Part shown: positions 25,179-33,780 of the stretch, one piece after another | How the letters are laid out: the number at the start of each line of letters is the position of its first letter | How positions within the stretch are numbered: position 1 is the stretch's first letter | Source: Clostridiales bacterium | GTDB lineage: Bacteria; Bacillota; Clostridia; Peptostreptococcales; Acidaminobacteraceae | Assembly (NCBI GenBank): GCA_030446305.1 | Contig: JASUSA010000039.1 | Location: 1-33,971, forward strand | Direction: 5' to 3' | DNA length: 33,971 nucleotides | Made by a program: the position numbers and the translations under genes | The notes under the pieces: model-generated | What the model was told of the DNA's origin: nothing | The model's input: the letters and a program-made list of their open reading frames with translations, nothing else | Database searches by the model: none

Positions 25179-27005
25179 ATGTGTGGTATCGTAGGCTATA
25201 TTGGTGAACAAAAAGCAATTCCGTTTCTAATTGAAGGACTCTCAAAACTTGAATACAGAGGTTATGATTCCGCTGGGATCGCCATCAACGTCAACAATGA
25301 ACTGCAAGTATTTAAAAAGAAAGGGCGATTAAAAAACCTAGAGGAACAACTTGATTTTTCACTTGATACTGTGGTTGGCATCGGCCATACCCGATGGGCG
25401 ACGCATGGTGCGCCTTCAGATGAAAATGCACATCCTCACTACAATATGAAAAAAACCATTGCAGTTATTCACAACGGCATTATTGAAAACTACATGGAAA
25501 TCAAAGAATGGCTCATTGAGTCATATGGCATTGCATTCACTTCAGAAACCGACACGGAGGTGATTGTCCATCTGATCGATCATTACTACGAAGGTGATTT
25601 GCTTGAAGCGGTTAAAAAGGCAGTTGACCGCATGGAAGGTGCCTATGCGATCGGCGTTATTGCCAAAGAAGAACCAGACCGTTTAGTCGCGGTTAGAAAA
25701 GACAGCCCGCTCATCGTAGGACTGGGTGAGAACGAGAACTTTATCGCATCAGATATTCCGGCATTGCTTAAGTACACGCGAAAGATGCTGTTAATTGAAA
25801 ACGATGAAATCGTTGACCTTCACAAAGATGATGTCACCATTTATGATGACCTTGGCCAAGTGGTAAAAAGAGATATTTTTGAAGTCACATGGGATATTGA
25901 TGCTGCAGAAAAAGAAGGTTACGAGCACTTTACCTTAAAAGAGATTTTCGAACAGCCAAAAGGCGTTAAAGATACGGTAATGAGACGGATTGATGCATCC
26001 GGTGATCTTAAACTGGAAGGCCTCCAAATAACGCAGGAGGCTCTTGCGGCGATTAATCGCATCTATATTGTAGCCTGTGGAACGGCATACCATGCAGGAC
26101 TCGTTGGCAGACGTGCAATTGAAAAGTTTGCAGGTATTCCGGTAGAATGTGATGTTGCCTCTGAGTTTCGCTATCGTGATCCGTTTATTGATGAACACAC
26201 CCTTTTTATTGCCGTATCACAGTCCGGTGAAACACTGGATACACTGCAGTCTATGAGAGAGGCAAAGCGCAAAGGTGCAAGAGTTCTCAGCATTGTCAAT
26301 GTCGTGGGCAGTTCTGTATCACGTGAATCCGATGATGTCTTCTATACTTGGGCAGGGCCTGAAATCGGCGTGGCGTCGACAAAAGCCTATACGACGCAGT
26401 TAACGGCGTTTTATCTTATTGCCCTCTATTTCGCGAAACTCAATGGCTATACGACTGATTCATATCGCCATGAAATTTTAGAGGAACTGCTCAAAATGCC
26501 GACGATGATCCAAAGCGTACTCGATAAGACCGAAGATATCCAAAAACTGGCCGCAGCACAGTTTAACAATGAAAAAGTATTCTTCATGGGCCGCGGCGTT
26601 GACTGCGATCTCGCCTTTGAGGGTTCACTGAAACTCAAGGAAATTTCGTATATCAATTCATTTGCCATTGCAGCGGGTGAGTTGAAACACGGTACAATTG
26701 CCCTGATTGAAGAAGGCACTTTTGTCATCGCCGTTGCGACACAAGACAGGCTGTACGATAAAATGCTTTCAAACATTAAGGAAGTCAAAGCGCGCGGCGC
26801 ACATGTCTTTGCCATTGCGCAGGAAGGCAATACGGAAATTCAGAAGACAGCAGATGAAGTCTTCTATATTCCAAAGACCATGGATGAACTGGCTGCGATT
26901 ACAGCAATTATTCCGCTTCAGCTCTTTGCCTATTATGTATCGCTTGCCAGAGGGAATGATGTTGACAAACCGAGAAATTTGGCTAAATCGGTTACCGTTG
27001 AGTAG
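25179..27005 (+). CDS. glmS: glutamine-fructose-6-phosphate aminotransferase GlmS
   Basis: Makes glucosamine-6-phosphate from fructose-6-phosphate and glutamine, the committed step of amino-sugar and peptidoglycan synthesis. 608 residues, standard length. The catalytic Cys2 is exposed after Met removal (MCGIVGYIG). HTRWATHGAPSDENAHPH and IHNGIIENY belong to the glutaminase domain (1-240). Two SIS domains follow, with VACGTAYHAGLVGRRAIE, AVSQSGETLDTLQSMREAK and the C-terminal KPRNLAKSVTVE. AAGGAG precedes the ATG. The upstream glmS ribozyme provides feedback by its product, and GlmM (13722) uses that product. Confidence 0.97.
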   Translation: MCGIVGYIGEQKAIPFLIEGLSKLEYRGYDSAGIAINVNNELQVFKKKGRLKNLEEQLDFSLDTVVGIGHTRWATHGAPSDENAHPHYNMKKTIAVIHNGIIENYMEIKEWLIESYGIAFTSETDTEVIVHLIDHYYEGDLLEAVKKAVDRMEGAYAIGVIAKEEPDRLVAVRKDSPLIVGLGENENFIASDIPALLKYTRKMLLIENDEIVDLHKDDVTIYDDLGQVVKRDIFEVTWDIDAAEKEGYEHFTLKEIFEQPKGVKDTVMRRIDASGDLKLEGLQITQEALAAINRIYIVACGTAYHAGLVGRRAIEKFAGIPVECDVASEFRYRDPFIDEHTLFIAVSQSGETLDTLQSMREAKRKGARVLSIVNVVGSSVSRESDDVFYTWAGPEIGVASTKAYTTQLTAFYLIALYFAKLNGYTTDSYRHEILEELLKMPTMIQSVLDKTEDIQKLAAAQFNNEKVFFMGRGVDCDLAFEGSLKLKEISYINSFAIAAGELKHGTIALIEEGTFVIAVATQDRLYDKMLSNIKEVKARGAHVFAIAQEGNTEIQKTADEVFYIPKTMDELAAITAIIPLQLFAYYVSLARGNDVDKPRNLAKSVTVE

Positions 27006-27031
27006 TTTGAGTGTTATAAATGACCATTAAA

Positions 27032-27069
27032 AATGGCCGCGTCAGTCAATAATATCTGATGCGGCCATT
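27032..27069. terminator. bidirectional terminator between glmS and the hydrolase gene
   Basis: A 14-bp stem AATGGCCGCGTCAG/CTGATGCGGCCATT with one G-U pair. The minus-strand reading ends in ATTTTTAA, so it best serves the minus-strand gene, but it also closes glmS. Confidence 0.75.
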
Positions 27070-27085
27070 CGTCATTGTAAAAACA

Positions 27086-27901
27086 CTATAAGTTTTGTTT
27101 GAGAATAAAACCTGCAAGCAGTGATCTTAATACATCAGGTTTTTCAAAGATGGCGACATGGCCGCAATCGGGTAGTAATGCGAATTCAGCACCACTGATT
27201 TTATCGGCGAGAATTCTTGAAAATACAGGGCGCTTGAGCAAATCTTCTTCACCGCAGATAATAAGTGATGGGCAGCCGATTTGAGATAGCTCATCTGTGA
27301 AATCGGCATCTTTTAAAAATGTATCATAAAGTATTTTCTGTCCAGTGAAGTAGTCTTTAGGAACTTTATTCAGCGCTTTGGCACGTTCTTCAAGCATGGA
27401 CATATTTTCTTTGATAAAAGTGGGGCCATAAATGCTTGGCAGCATACCCCAAAAGAACTTTTCGCCATCATCAAGATCGCATAACATTGACCAGCTGTCG
27501 AGAAAAGTCTTCATAACGGCGTCAATTTCTGAGACGGAATCAATAATTGAGATAGATTCTGTCATTTCAGGGTATTGGATGGCAAACTTCATGGCGATTT
27601 CACCGCCGTACGACGTGCCGATAATATGTACTTTTTGAACATCCAAGTATTGGAAAAGTGCATAAGCTTCTTTGCAATGTGACTCGAAAGTGTAGGGGCC
27701 CTCGGGCTTGTCTGATTTTAATTGACCTTTAAAATCGTGCAGAATAATCCGGTAGCCTAGTTTTTCAAAGATTGGCCATAATGCATCCCAACTGCTGGTG
27801 GATGCCATGACGCCATTAAAAAAGGCAACGGTTCGATTAGATGTTGTATCGCCCTTAACTTCATAATAGAGTGAAATGTTTTCGTACTTAAAGATTGACA
27901 T
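27086..27901 (-). CDS. alpha/beta hydrolase
   Basis: A 271-residue cytoplasmic alpha/beta-hydrolase. The oxyanion strand region is VAFFNGVMASTSSWDALW, the nucleophile elbow is GTSYGGEIAM (Ser), the acid is in LIICGEEDLLKRP, and the His is in PDCGHVAIFEKPDVL. All three catalytic residues are present. Substrate unknown; esterases, lactonases and C-C hydrolases share this form. I start it at ATG 27901 (AAAGGAGG upstream) rather than at an in-frame ATG 42 bases earlier that lacks a ribosome site. It stands alone and is divergent from the 28218 operon. Confidence 0.85.
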   Translation of the reverse strand: MSIFKYENISLYYEVKGDTTSNRTVAFFNGVMASTSSWDALWPIFEKLGYRIILHDFKGQLKSDKPEGPYTFESHCKEAYALFQYLDVQKVHIIGTSYGGEIAMKFAIQYPEMTESISIIDSVSEIDAVMKTFLDSWSMLCDLDDGEKFFWGMLPSIYGPTFIKENMSMLEERAKALNKVPKDYFTGQKILYDTFLKDADFTDELSQIGCPSLIICGEEDLLKRPVFSRILADKISGAEFALLPDCGHVAIFEKPDVLRSLLAGFILKQNL

Positions 27902-28094
27902 ATTTTCCTCCTTTGTTCCATCCTTAATATTTATAGTTTGCAATTACGGTGCCAAAATGACGGCATCGTCTTAGCCGCCAAATGGGGGCATTGCATGATT
28001 GATCTAAACTTTTAGTCATGAAGAAATCGTGCTGGTGTCATATTTATGAACATGGTGTACAAAAAATGAACACAACAGTCAGGATGAATGATCC

Positions 28095-28123
28095 TTTTCA
28101 TTAATGAATGGGATTGTTATAAT
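28095..28123 (+). promoter_or_regulatory. promoter of the 28218-30264 operon
   Basis: TTTTCA at 28095-28100, 17 bases, TATAAT at 28118-28123. The rest of the 27902-28217 spacer contains GGGGGCATTGCATGATTGATC (near 27984-28004), faintly like a repeat family 1 end. Confidence 0.6.
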
Positions 28124-28217
28124 AGGCTATAGGATAACTGAAGACATCAAACCTTTGATCGGTTATTGATGTTGTGACGACAGTGAGATATTTAATCATG
28201 AGAAAATGGAGGACCAA

Positions 28218-28550
28218 ATGCAGAAAGCATTAGAAACGCCTTACTATGCTGTTATTTTCACATCAAAGCGCACAGATGGTGACCATGGTTATGGTGAGGC
28301 TTCGGAAAATGTGGTGGGCATTGTTTCAAAATTCGAAGGCTTTTTAGGTGCCGAGAGTGTAAGGGATTCAAATGGCCTCGGCATAACGATTTCCTATTGG
28401 GAATCAATGGCGCATATCGACAAATGGCGACAGAATGCCGTGCACAGTTCTGCAAAGTCTATGGGCAGGGAAACTTGGTACAGCAGCTATCGTATTCGCA
28501 TTTGTGAAGTGAAATATGAAAACAGTTTTCAGCATCCCGAACATCAATAA
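28218..28550 (+). CDS. antibiotic-biosynthesis-monooxygenase (ABM) domain protein
   Basis: A 110-residue protein of the dimeric alpha/beta-barrel ABM type. It has YAVIFTSKRT as the first strand, FEGFLGAESVRDSNGLGITISYWES in the middle, and the typical IDKWRQNAVH helix with WYSSYRIRICEV as the last strand. Relatives include haem-degrading and quinol-type monooxygenases and many small proteins of unknown role. No haem-binding pattern can be named with confidence. ATG 28218 is preferred over ATG 28206 because GGAGG at 28209-28213 is correctly spaced for it and overlaps the earlier codons. First gene of a three-gene operon. Confidence 0.8.
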   Translation: MQKALETPYYAVIFTSKRTDGDHGYGEASENVVGIVSKFEGFLGAESVRDSNGLGITISYWESMAHIDKWRQNAVHSSAKSMGRETWYSSYRIRICEVKYENSFQHPEHQ

Positions 28551-28572
28551 GAGGGTGTGAGTTAAGGGGGAA

Positions 28573-29862
28573 ATGCGGCTTATGAGCAGTGTGCAGAAGC
28601 AATTAAATTTGACGTGTCATGCACAAAGTCAACATCCAAATAATAGGATTGAAATAAACCTAGCGGGTGATTCATTTTTTTATGAAGATGAGTGGGTAAG
28701 CCTTCATCGCGAAGGAAGCGCGGAAACGATTTTTGGAATTGTGAGACATAATCCCAACTGTGGCCCCGATGAAATAAGAACAGAAGATTTCTTATTGTCA
28801 CTTTTTATAAATCGTCCAATTGAATCAGTTGGCGATTACCGAATAAATGGTGATTCCATGATGATCGTAATTTCAAAGTTAGCATCGTTTTCACTGTCAT
28901 TAGGCATACGCAAGCAAATGGGCCTTTCAGCGGGAAAGGCATTGATGCTAAATGAGTCAGTCATTGCTAAAATGAAAGCTGATGGCATTGAGCAGATAAG
29001 GGTTTTTCATGAAATGACAGGTGCGACGATTGATTATGCACTGTCAAATTGTATTTCAGGCAGTATGGAGGAACAAGCGTTTCTTATTAATTATTATGAA
29101 CGGGAATTGCTTTGCTTAAGAGAACCAATGTTTATAAAGAAGTCGTTTTGGCAAGCAATGCCGGAAACAGTTCGTGAAGGACTCGCATCATATTACACGG
29201 AAGATGGCAATTATGCTGTGCTGCAAAAGAAGCCAACCCATAATCAATGGCAAACGATTAGAAATTATTTAAGGGAAGCCGGTTACTATCAGCTATCTTT
29301 TCTCCCCATACAAAAGTGTCAAAAAAAGAGTATTAAAAATTGGCTTAAAGCTTTGTATATGTCGTTTTTCAAATGGATCATCGGAACGAAAACTGTTCAG
29401 CTGTCGGTAATCAGGCCGTTGCCAATTGATGAAACGGCATTTGTATGTCGCTTATCACAGTCGTCTTTTGATATGTTGGGCATTGAGCCGGGGGAAAAGG
29501 TTATTATAAGTTACGGTAAAAAACAGGTATCGTTAAGGGCGCATTTATTGAGTGATGTGACGACGATGAATAAGGTTAACGTGGCGTTGACAGAAGATAG
29601 AATGGCTTATGTTATCGGACTGCCAAGTCATATTAGAAGGATGCTCCGAATCGGTGATCTCAATGCAGTTATTGATATTGAACGCGATGCAAGCTATTTG
29701 TTTTGGAAAAAATCGCATTTGCAAATATTGCCGCTCATTGGGCTGCTCATCTCAATTATTACGATAACGGTTGAGACGGCAATGCGTGTAGTACTGTTTT
29801 GTATATTGGGAATTATCAGTATTTACGTTATGATGTCAGAAGAACGTTCTAAAATCATTTAA
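28573..29862 (+). CDS. uncharacterised membrane-anchored protein with a possible double-psi barrel domain
   Basis: 429 residues; I do not recognise a named family. The N-terminal half (about 20-220) is soluble and mixed alpha/beta (ISKLASFSLSLGIRKQMGL; FHEMTGATIDYALSNCISG). A basic linker follows at about 255-275. Residues about 285-380 (VCRLSQSSFDMLGIEPGEKV, then RMAYVIGLPSHIRRMLRIGD) recall the double-psi barrel of Cdc48/VAT N-domains. Two closely spaced membrane helices end the protein (LQILPLIGLLISIITITVET; VVLFCILGIISIYVMM), leaving a short cytoplasmic tail. The N-terminal mass is probably cytoplasmic. The start is ATG 28573 or 28582; AAGGGGG at 28564-28570 fits the second slightly better. 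It lies between the ABM and ACT genes. Confidence 0.7.
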   Translation: MRLMSSVQKQLNLTCHAQSQHPNNRIEINLAGDSFFYEDEWVSLHREGSAETIFGIVRHNPNCGPDEIRTEDFLLSLFINRPIESVGDYRINGDSMMIVISKLASFSLSLGIRKQMGLSAGKALMLNESVIAKMKADGIEQIRVFHEMTGATIDYALSNCISGSMEEQAFLINYYERELLCLREPMFIKKSFWQAMPETVREGLASYYTEDGNYAVLQKKPTHNQWQTIRNYLREAGYYQLSFLPIQKCQKKSIKNWLKALYMSFFKWIIGTKTVQLSVIRPLPIDETAFVCRLSQSSFDMLGIEPGEKVIISYGKKQVSLRAHLLSDVTTMNKVNVALTEDRMAYVIGLPSHIRRMLRIGDLNAVIDIERDASYLFWKKSHLQILPLIGLLISIITITVETAMRVVLFCILGIISIYVMMSEERSKII

Positions 29863-29874
29863 AGGAGGAAACCG

Positions 29875-30264
29875 ATGCAAGCTATGTCGCTTAAGCTAAA
29901 ACTAATGTCTGAAACCCTTTGTGTTTGCCGATTAGATACTGATAGTGAACTCCCGGTTTGGGCTTTAAAGGATCCATTTTTTTCGATAACAAAGACAGCG
30001 GATGAGTTGTCAGTTGTGTGCAGTCAAAGTTCTGTACCGGAAGGTGTTCAATGTGAGGCAGACTGGTGTTCTTTAAAAGTATTGGGTCCGTTGGATTTTT
30101 CACTTATCGGCATTTTGTCTAAGATCAGCGGTGTTTTGGCCGAAGCGGCTATAAGCATTTTTGCAGTTTCTACCTATGATACGGATTATATCATGCTCAA
30201 ATCATCAAAACTAGACGCAGCAGTAGCAGCTTTGTCACAAAATGGCATGCTTATTGAGCTGTAG
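29875..30264 (+). CDS. ACT-domain protein (CASTOR/COG3603-like)
   Basis: 129 residues. An N-terminal ACT-like half contains LCVCRLDTDSELPVWA and ELSVVCSQSSVPEGVQCEAD. A C-terminal ACT domain contains LKVLGPLDFSLIGILSKISG and ISIFAVSTYDTDYIMLKS. The pattern matches small tandem-ACT proteins thought to sense amino acids. There is no DNA-binding or enzyme domain, so it presumably acts through a partner. AAAGGAGG precedes the ATG. It follows the membrane protein gene by 12 bases, which suggests joint expression and possibly joint action. Confidence 0.85.
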   Translation: MQAMSLKLKLMSETLCVCRLDTDSELPVWALKDPFFSITKTADELSVVCSQSSVPEGVQCEADWCSLKVLGPLDFSLIGILSKISGVLAEAAISIFAVSTYDTDYIMLKSSKLDAAVAALSQNGMLIEL

Positions 30265-30399
30265 AGACTGCGCTGCATTTCTTGGTACTGAAATGAATGT
30301 GAGACAACGGATGGACTCGTCAACATTGAAAAAATAAATTCAGGCTGAATGATTTAAATTGAGATAAGGAAAAGAGTTTAATAAGTAAAGTCAGATTTG

Positions 30400-30428
30400 T
30401 TGGCGACGAAAAATTAAAATGCTACAAT
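30400..30428 (+). promoter_or_regulatory. promoter of the AbrB-family gene
   Basis: TTGGCG at 30400-30405, 17 bases, TACAAT at 30423-30428. No terminator was found in 30265-30399, so read-through from the ACT gene is also possible. Confidence 0.55.
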
Positions 30429-30471
30429 ACGAATAGTAGGCTTTATCGTATGAAACATAAAGGATGGCTAT

Positions 30472-30960
30472 ATGTTAAAAGTAGTATACACATTACTCGT
30501 CGCTGCAATAGGAGGCCTTATTGGGCTCAAATTGAAAATACCTGCTGGTACTTTGATTGGATCAATGGTAGCAGTAGGACTCTTTAATATTACAACAGGA
30601 CAGGGCACGGTTCCGGTTAACTTAAAAATTGGCGCGCAAATTGTTATTGGTGGTATCATTGGTCTTAATTTTACAATGGACATGATCAGACAATTAAGGT
30701 TAATGATTGTCCCCGCGCTCATTCTCATTGTAGGCCTTACAACATTTTGCCTTGCCTTAGCATTTATTATTCATAAAACGACGGGGATGGATTTAATGAC
30801 AGCACTCTTTAGCTGTTCGCCTGGTGGACTGGCAGATATGTCGATTCTGTCAGAGGCCTATGGTGCCGAAACGGCAAAAGTCGTTGTGATGCATGCGCTG
30901 AGGTTGATGACTGTGGTAATGATCTTTCCGGTTATCTTTGGTTTTCTGGCGCGTCGATGA
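30472..30960 (+). CDS. half-size AbrB-family membrane protein
   Basis: 162 residues with about five membrane helices. IGGLIGLKLKIPAGTLIGSM and IGAQIVIGGIIGLNFT lie in the N-terminal part, then the characteristic LFSCSPGGLADMSILSEAYG loop before the last helix (LMTVVMIFPVIFGFLA). The family is called AbrB or putative ammonia monooxygenase in databases; it is not the AbrB transcription factor. Classical members are about 350 residues and consist of two such halves. This single-repeat form would have to dimerise. Transport substrate unknown. Confidence 0.82.
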   Translation: MLKVVYTLLVAAIGGLIGLKLKIPAGTLIGSMVAVGLFNITTGQGTVPVNLKIGAQIVIGGIIGLNFTMDMIRQLRLMIVPALILIVGLTTFCLALAFIIHKTTGMDLMTALFSCSPGGLADMSILSEAYGAETAKVVVMHALRLMTVVMIFPVIFGFLARR

Positions 30961-31048
30961 AGAAAGCCGAATGATAGAACCCATCAATACTTAGTGTTTT
31001 CAACATAAAATGGGCACAGGATGTGATCGTAATGAATTCGGTATATAA

Positions 31049-31082
31049 AAACCCTATTTTCATTGAATTGAAAATAGGGTTT
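31049..31082. terminator. bidirectional terminator
   Basis: A perfect 13-base stem AAACCCTATTTTC/GAAAATAGGGTTT with an eight-base loop. T-rich tails occur on both strands. It sits between the convergent AbrB-like and hydratase genes. Confidence 0.85.
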
Positions 31083-31107
31083 AATCTTTTTTGATCTTTT
31101 TAACGAT

Positions 31108-33495
31108 CTATTGATTTTTGATTGATGACAAAACATCAATGGTCATTTGTGCAGGGGCATTGTAATTAATGAGGCAACCTGCCAGCAAAATAGCGCGTTC
31201 ATCATCCGTAAGGCCTTTTATTTCAAGCGTGATGGCATGTTCGTCATAGTTGCCGCTGGAATTTTTGCTTAAAACAATTGCATCGAATTGCTCCGAGGCA
31301 TTGAGCATGCCCTTTTTAACATCTTTTATAAAGACGTAATCGTCAATTTTAAAGGCATAGCTTTCACCTTCTGGAAAAGTGAACGGCAACATGCCCCAGT
31401 TGATGAGGTTGCTGCGATAACGCTTTGTCGCATAATCATTGACGATATTTGCAAGGCCGCCAAGGACTTTTTGACAAGAAGCGGCTTGTTCACGTGCTGA
31501 ACCATCGCCGGGTTTAACGGCAAAGATGGTACTGCCAAAAAGCGTTTCCTGCAATAAGGTGTCACAGGACATACCGTCCTTGCATAAGGTTTTAAAGATC
31601 GTATAGAGCTCATTTTCAGGGTCTAGCTTATCCAGTGTGTTTGCAGAAAGCACTAACTTTGCAAGTTCATGTGATGCTTTTGCACGATTAACATATGCTG
31701 GATCTTTTCTCGAGAGCGTAAACTCTGCAAGTTTTAATGGATTTGATCGGTATGAAGACGTTTCACCCGAAGGAATGAGTTCGTCAGTAGTGGTCACCGG
31801 ATCATTGATAACGGAGGCCATTTTAAGAAGCAAATGTGGCTTAAGTGCCGGCATTTTGGGCCAGTCGGCAATATTTGGACCATATTTTAATGTTTCATCA
31901 GGGTTAGCTTTCCCAAATCCAAAGTATACGCGATGGTTGTAGACTTCTTCATTGAAAGTATATTTGGGCGCTTCGTTGGCAAATGTCATTGCAGTTGCGG
32001 ATGTTAAAATGCCGCCATTTGCAGAAGTTGCTGCAATAGAACGTGCATCCATTAATGCGACAGAGGCAATTTGTCCTGAGCCGGGTTTTGACCCTTCACG
32101 GCTTGGGAAGTTACGCGTCGTGTGACGAATGCTTAGTCCGTTATTGGCGGGAACATCACCGGCACCAAAACAAGGTCCGCAGAAAGCTGTTTTTACTTCT
32201 GCACCGGCAGCCATGAGATTGGTAATGGCACCGTGATGGATGAGATCCATAAAAACGGGCTGACTGGACGGATAGACACTTAATTTGAAGTAATCATTTC
32301 CAACGGATTTTTGTTTCAAAATTTCTGAAGCAAAATAGACGTTTTCGAAAGTGCCGCCGGCACAGCCCGCAATAACACCTTGGTCGACCATAATTTTGCC
32401 ATCGACGATCTTATCCGTTAATTTAAAGTGAACGTTAGGGTTCTCTAGCTGTGATTTGCTCTCTTTTTCCACTTTTCCTAAGATGTCATAAGGATTGGCA
32501 ATGAGATCGTCAAGTGCATAGACATTGCTTGGGTGAAAAGGCAATGCAATCATTGGGACAACTTTGCTGAGATCTATATGCACCAGCCCGTCGTAATAGG
32601 CAATATCACCGGGCGTGAGTGCTTGATATGCTTCAGCGCGATGATGCGCCGCATAATAGTCTTTTACTTTTTCATCTGTCATCCATATGGAACTGAGGCA
32701 GGTGGTTTCAGTTGTCATGACATCAATACCATTACGAAAATCAATGGTTAACTTTTCAATGCCGGGGCCAATGAACTCAAGGACTTTGTTTTTAACAAAG
32801 CCGCTGGCGAATACTTTGCCAATCAGTGCCAATGCAACGTCTTGAGGACCGACGCCTGGTGCAACTTCGCCTTCGAGATAGACGGCAATAATATCAGGCA
32901 TACTGATATCATATGTTTTCGAAAGCAGTTGTTTAACGAGTTCAGGACCGCCTTCTCCAATAGCCATGGTACCAAGTGCGCCATAACGGGTATGGCTGTC
33001 GGAGCCAAGGATCATCTTGCCGCATCCTGCCATCATTTCACGCATGTATTGATGAATGACAGCCTGATGCGCTGGAACGTATATGCCGCCATATTTCTTA
33101 GCAGCGGACAGTCCGAAGACGTGATCGTCCTCGTTGATTGTGCCGCCAACCGCACAGAGACTGTTGTGACAGTTTGTCAGTACATAAGGCATTGGAAACG
33201 ATGCCAATCCACTGGCTTTTGCCGTTTGAACAATGCCGACGTAAGTGATATCATGTGATGCCATTGAATCAAATTTTATTTGAAGTTGCTGCATGTTATC
33301 GGAAGTATTGTGTGCCTGCAAAATGCCATAAGCAATTGTGTTTTTTTTTAGCTTTTTCAAATCAGTTTCAGCTTCAAATGCCATCCCTTGATTGGTGAGA
33401 AACAAATTGAGGGCATCCGGAGAGGACACTTGCGGCGCATCTAAAATTGTCTGTCCCTTAAAGACAAAAGTACCATTTGGGTCTAATTTAATCAT
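31108..33495 (-). CDS. aconitase-family hydratase (YbhJ-like)
   Basis: 795 residues with aconitase fold signatures: GSDSHTRYGALGTMAIGEGG (the DSHT loop), and the cluster-binding cysteine segments AGCAGGTFENV and TAFCGPCFGAGD. TTRNFPSREGSKPGSGQIAS resembles the aconitase substrate-site Asn-Arg-Asn-Phe stretch. The N-terminus also has LTNCHNSLCAVGGT. The C-terminal swivel domain runs from about 640. Overall layout resembles E. coli YbhJ-type putative hydratases more than citrate aconitase (AcnA/AcnB), so the substrate is unknown. Length is close to that group. AGGGAGG precedes the ATG. No other citrate-cycle gene is nearby. The promoter carries paired palindromes suggesting a dedicated repressor. 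Confidence 0.82.
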   Translation of the reverse strand: MIKLDPNGTFVFKGQTILDAPQVSSPDALNLFLTNQGMAFEAETDLKKLKKNTIAYGILQAHNTSDNMQQLQIKFDSMASHDITYVGIVQTAKASGLASFPMPYVLTNCHNSLCAVGGTINEDDHVFGLSAAKKYGGIYVPAHQAVIHQYMREMMAGCGKMILGSDSHTRYGALGTMAIGEGGPELVKQLLSKTYDISMPDIIAVYLEGEVAPGVGPQDVALALIGKVFASGFVKNKVLEFIGPGIEKLTIDFRNGIDVMTTETTCLSSIWMTDEKVKDYYAAHHRAEAYQALTPGDIAYYDGLVHIDLSKVVPMIALPFHPSNVYALDDLIANPYDILGKVEKESKSQLENPNVHFKLTDKIVDGKIMVDQGVIAGCAGGTFENVYFASEILKQKSVGNDYFKLSVYPSSQPVFMDLIHHGAITNLMAAGAEVKTAFCGPCFGAGDVPANNGLSIRHTTRNFPSREGSKPGSGQIASVALMDARSIAATSANGGILTSATAMTFANEAPKYTFNEEVYNHRVYFGFGKANPDETLKYGPNIADWPKMPALKPHLLLKMASVINDPVTTTDELIPSGETSSYRSNPLKLAEFTLSRKDPAYVNRAKASHELAKLVLSANTLDKLDPENELYTIFKTLCKDGMSCDTLLQETLFGSTIFAVKPGDGSAREQAASCQKVLGGLANIVNDYATKRYRSNLINWGMLPFTFPEGESYAFKIDDYVFIKDVKKGMLNASEQFDAIVLSKNSSGNYDEHAITLEIKGLTDDERAILLAGCLINYNAPAQMTIDVLSSIKNQ

Positions 33496-33534
33496 TTGAG
33501 CCTCCCTAATATTTCAATATCGTAATAATTAACT

Positions 33535-33578
33535 ATTATACAGGAAGGTGAGAATGTATACAAGGGAAAATGTATACA
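33535..33578 (-). promoter_or_regulatory. promoter of the hydratase gene with two TGTATACA operators
   Basis: On the minus strand, TTGTAT (33563-33558), 17 bases, TATAAT (33540-33535). Two perfect palindromes TGTATACA lie at 33555-33562 and 33571-33578, their centres 16 bp apart. The first overlaps the -35 box. This is a repressor-operator arrangement; the motif resembles GntR-family sites. No regulator gene is in the window. Confidence 0.75.
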
Positions 33579-33745
33579 ATTACACAAAAATACAATTTAA
33601 ATTAAATCCATCTGTTGCCTAATGTTAAGTATTTTACAGAAAGGATAGAGGGGATGTGCTAGAATGAGTTAAACGTAGAGAAGTGCTCTGAAAGATAAAA
33701 AGAGATTACATAAGGGCGCGCCAAAATGAAGGAAATATAAAGGGG

Positions 33746-33773
33746 AAAAGGGATGCAAATTTGCATCCCTTTT
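33746..33773. terminator. 28-bp perfect palindrome
   Basis: AAAAGGGATGCAAA is followed by its exact complement, ending in TTTT. It can act as a bidirectional terminator, though no coding gene was found between 33579 and 33745. An operator or cruciform role is possible. The 33579-33745 stretch otherwise shows no gene. Confidence 0.5.
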
Positions 33774-33780
33774 CTGTTGT

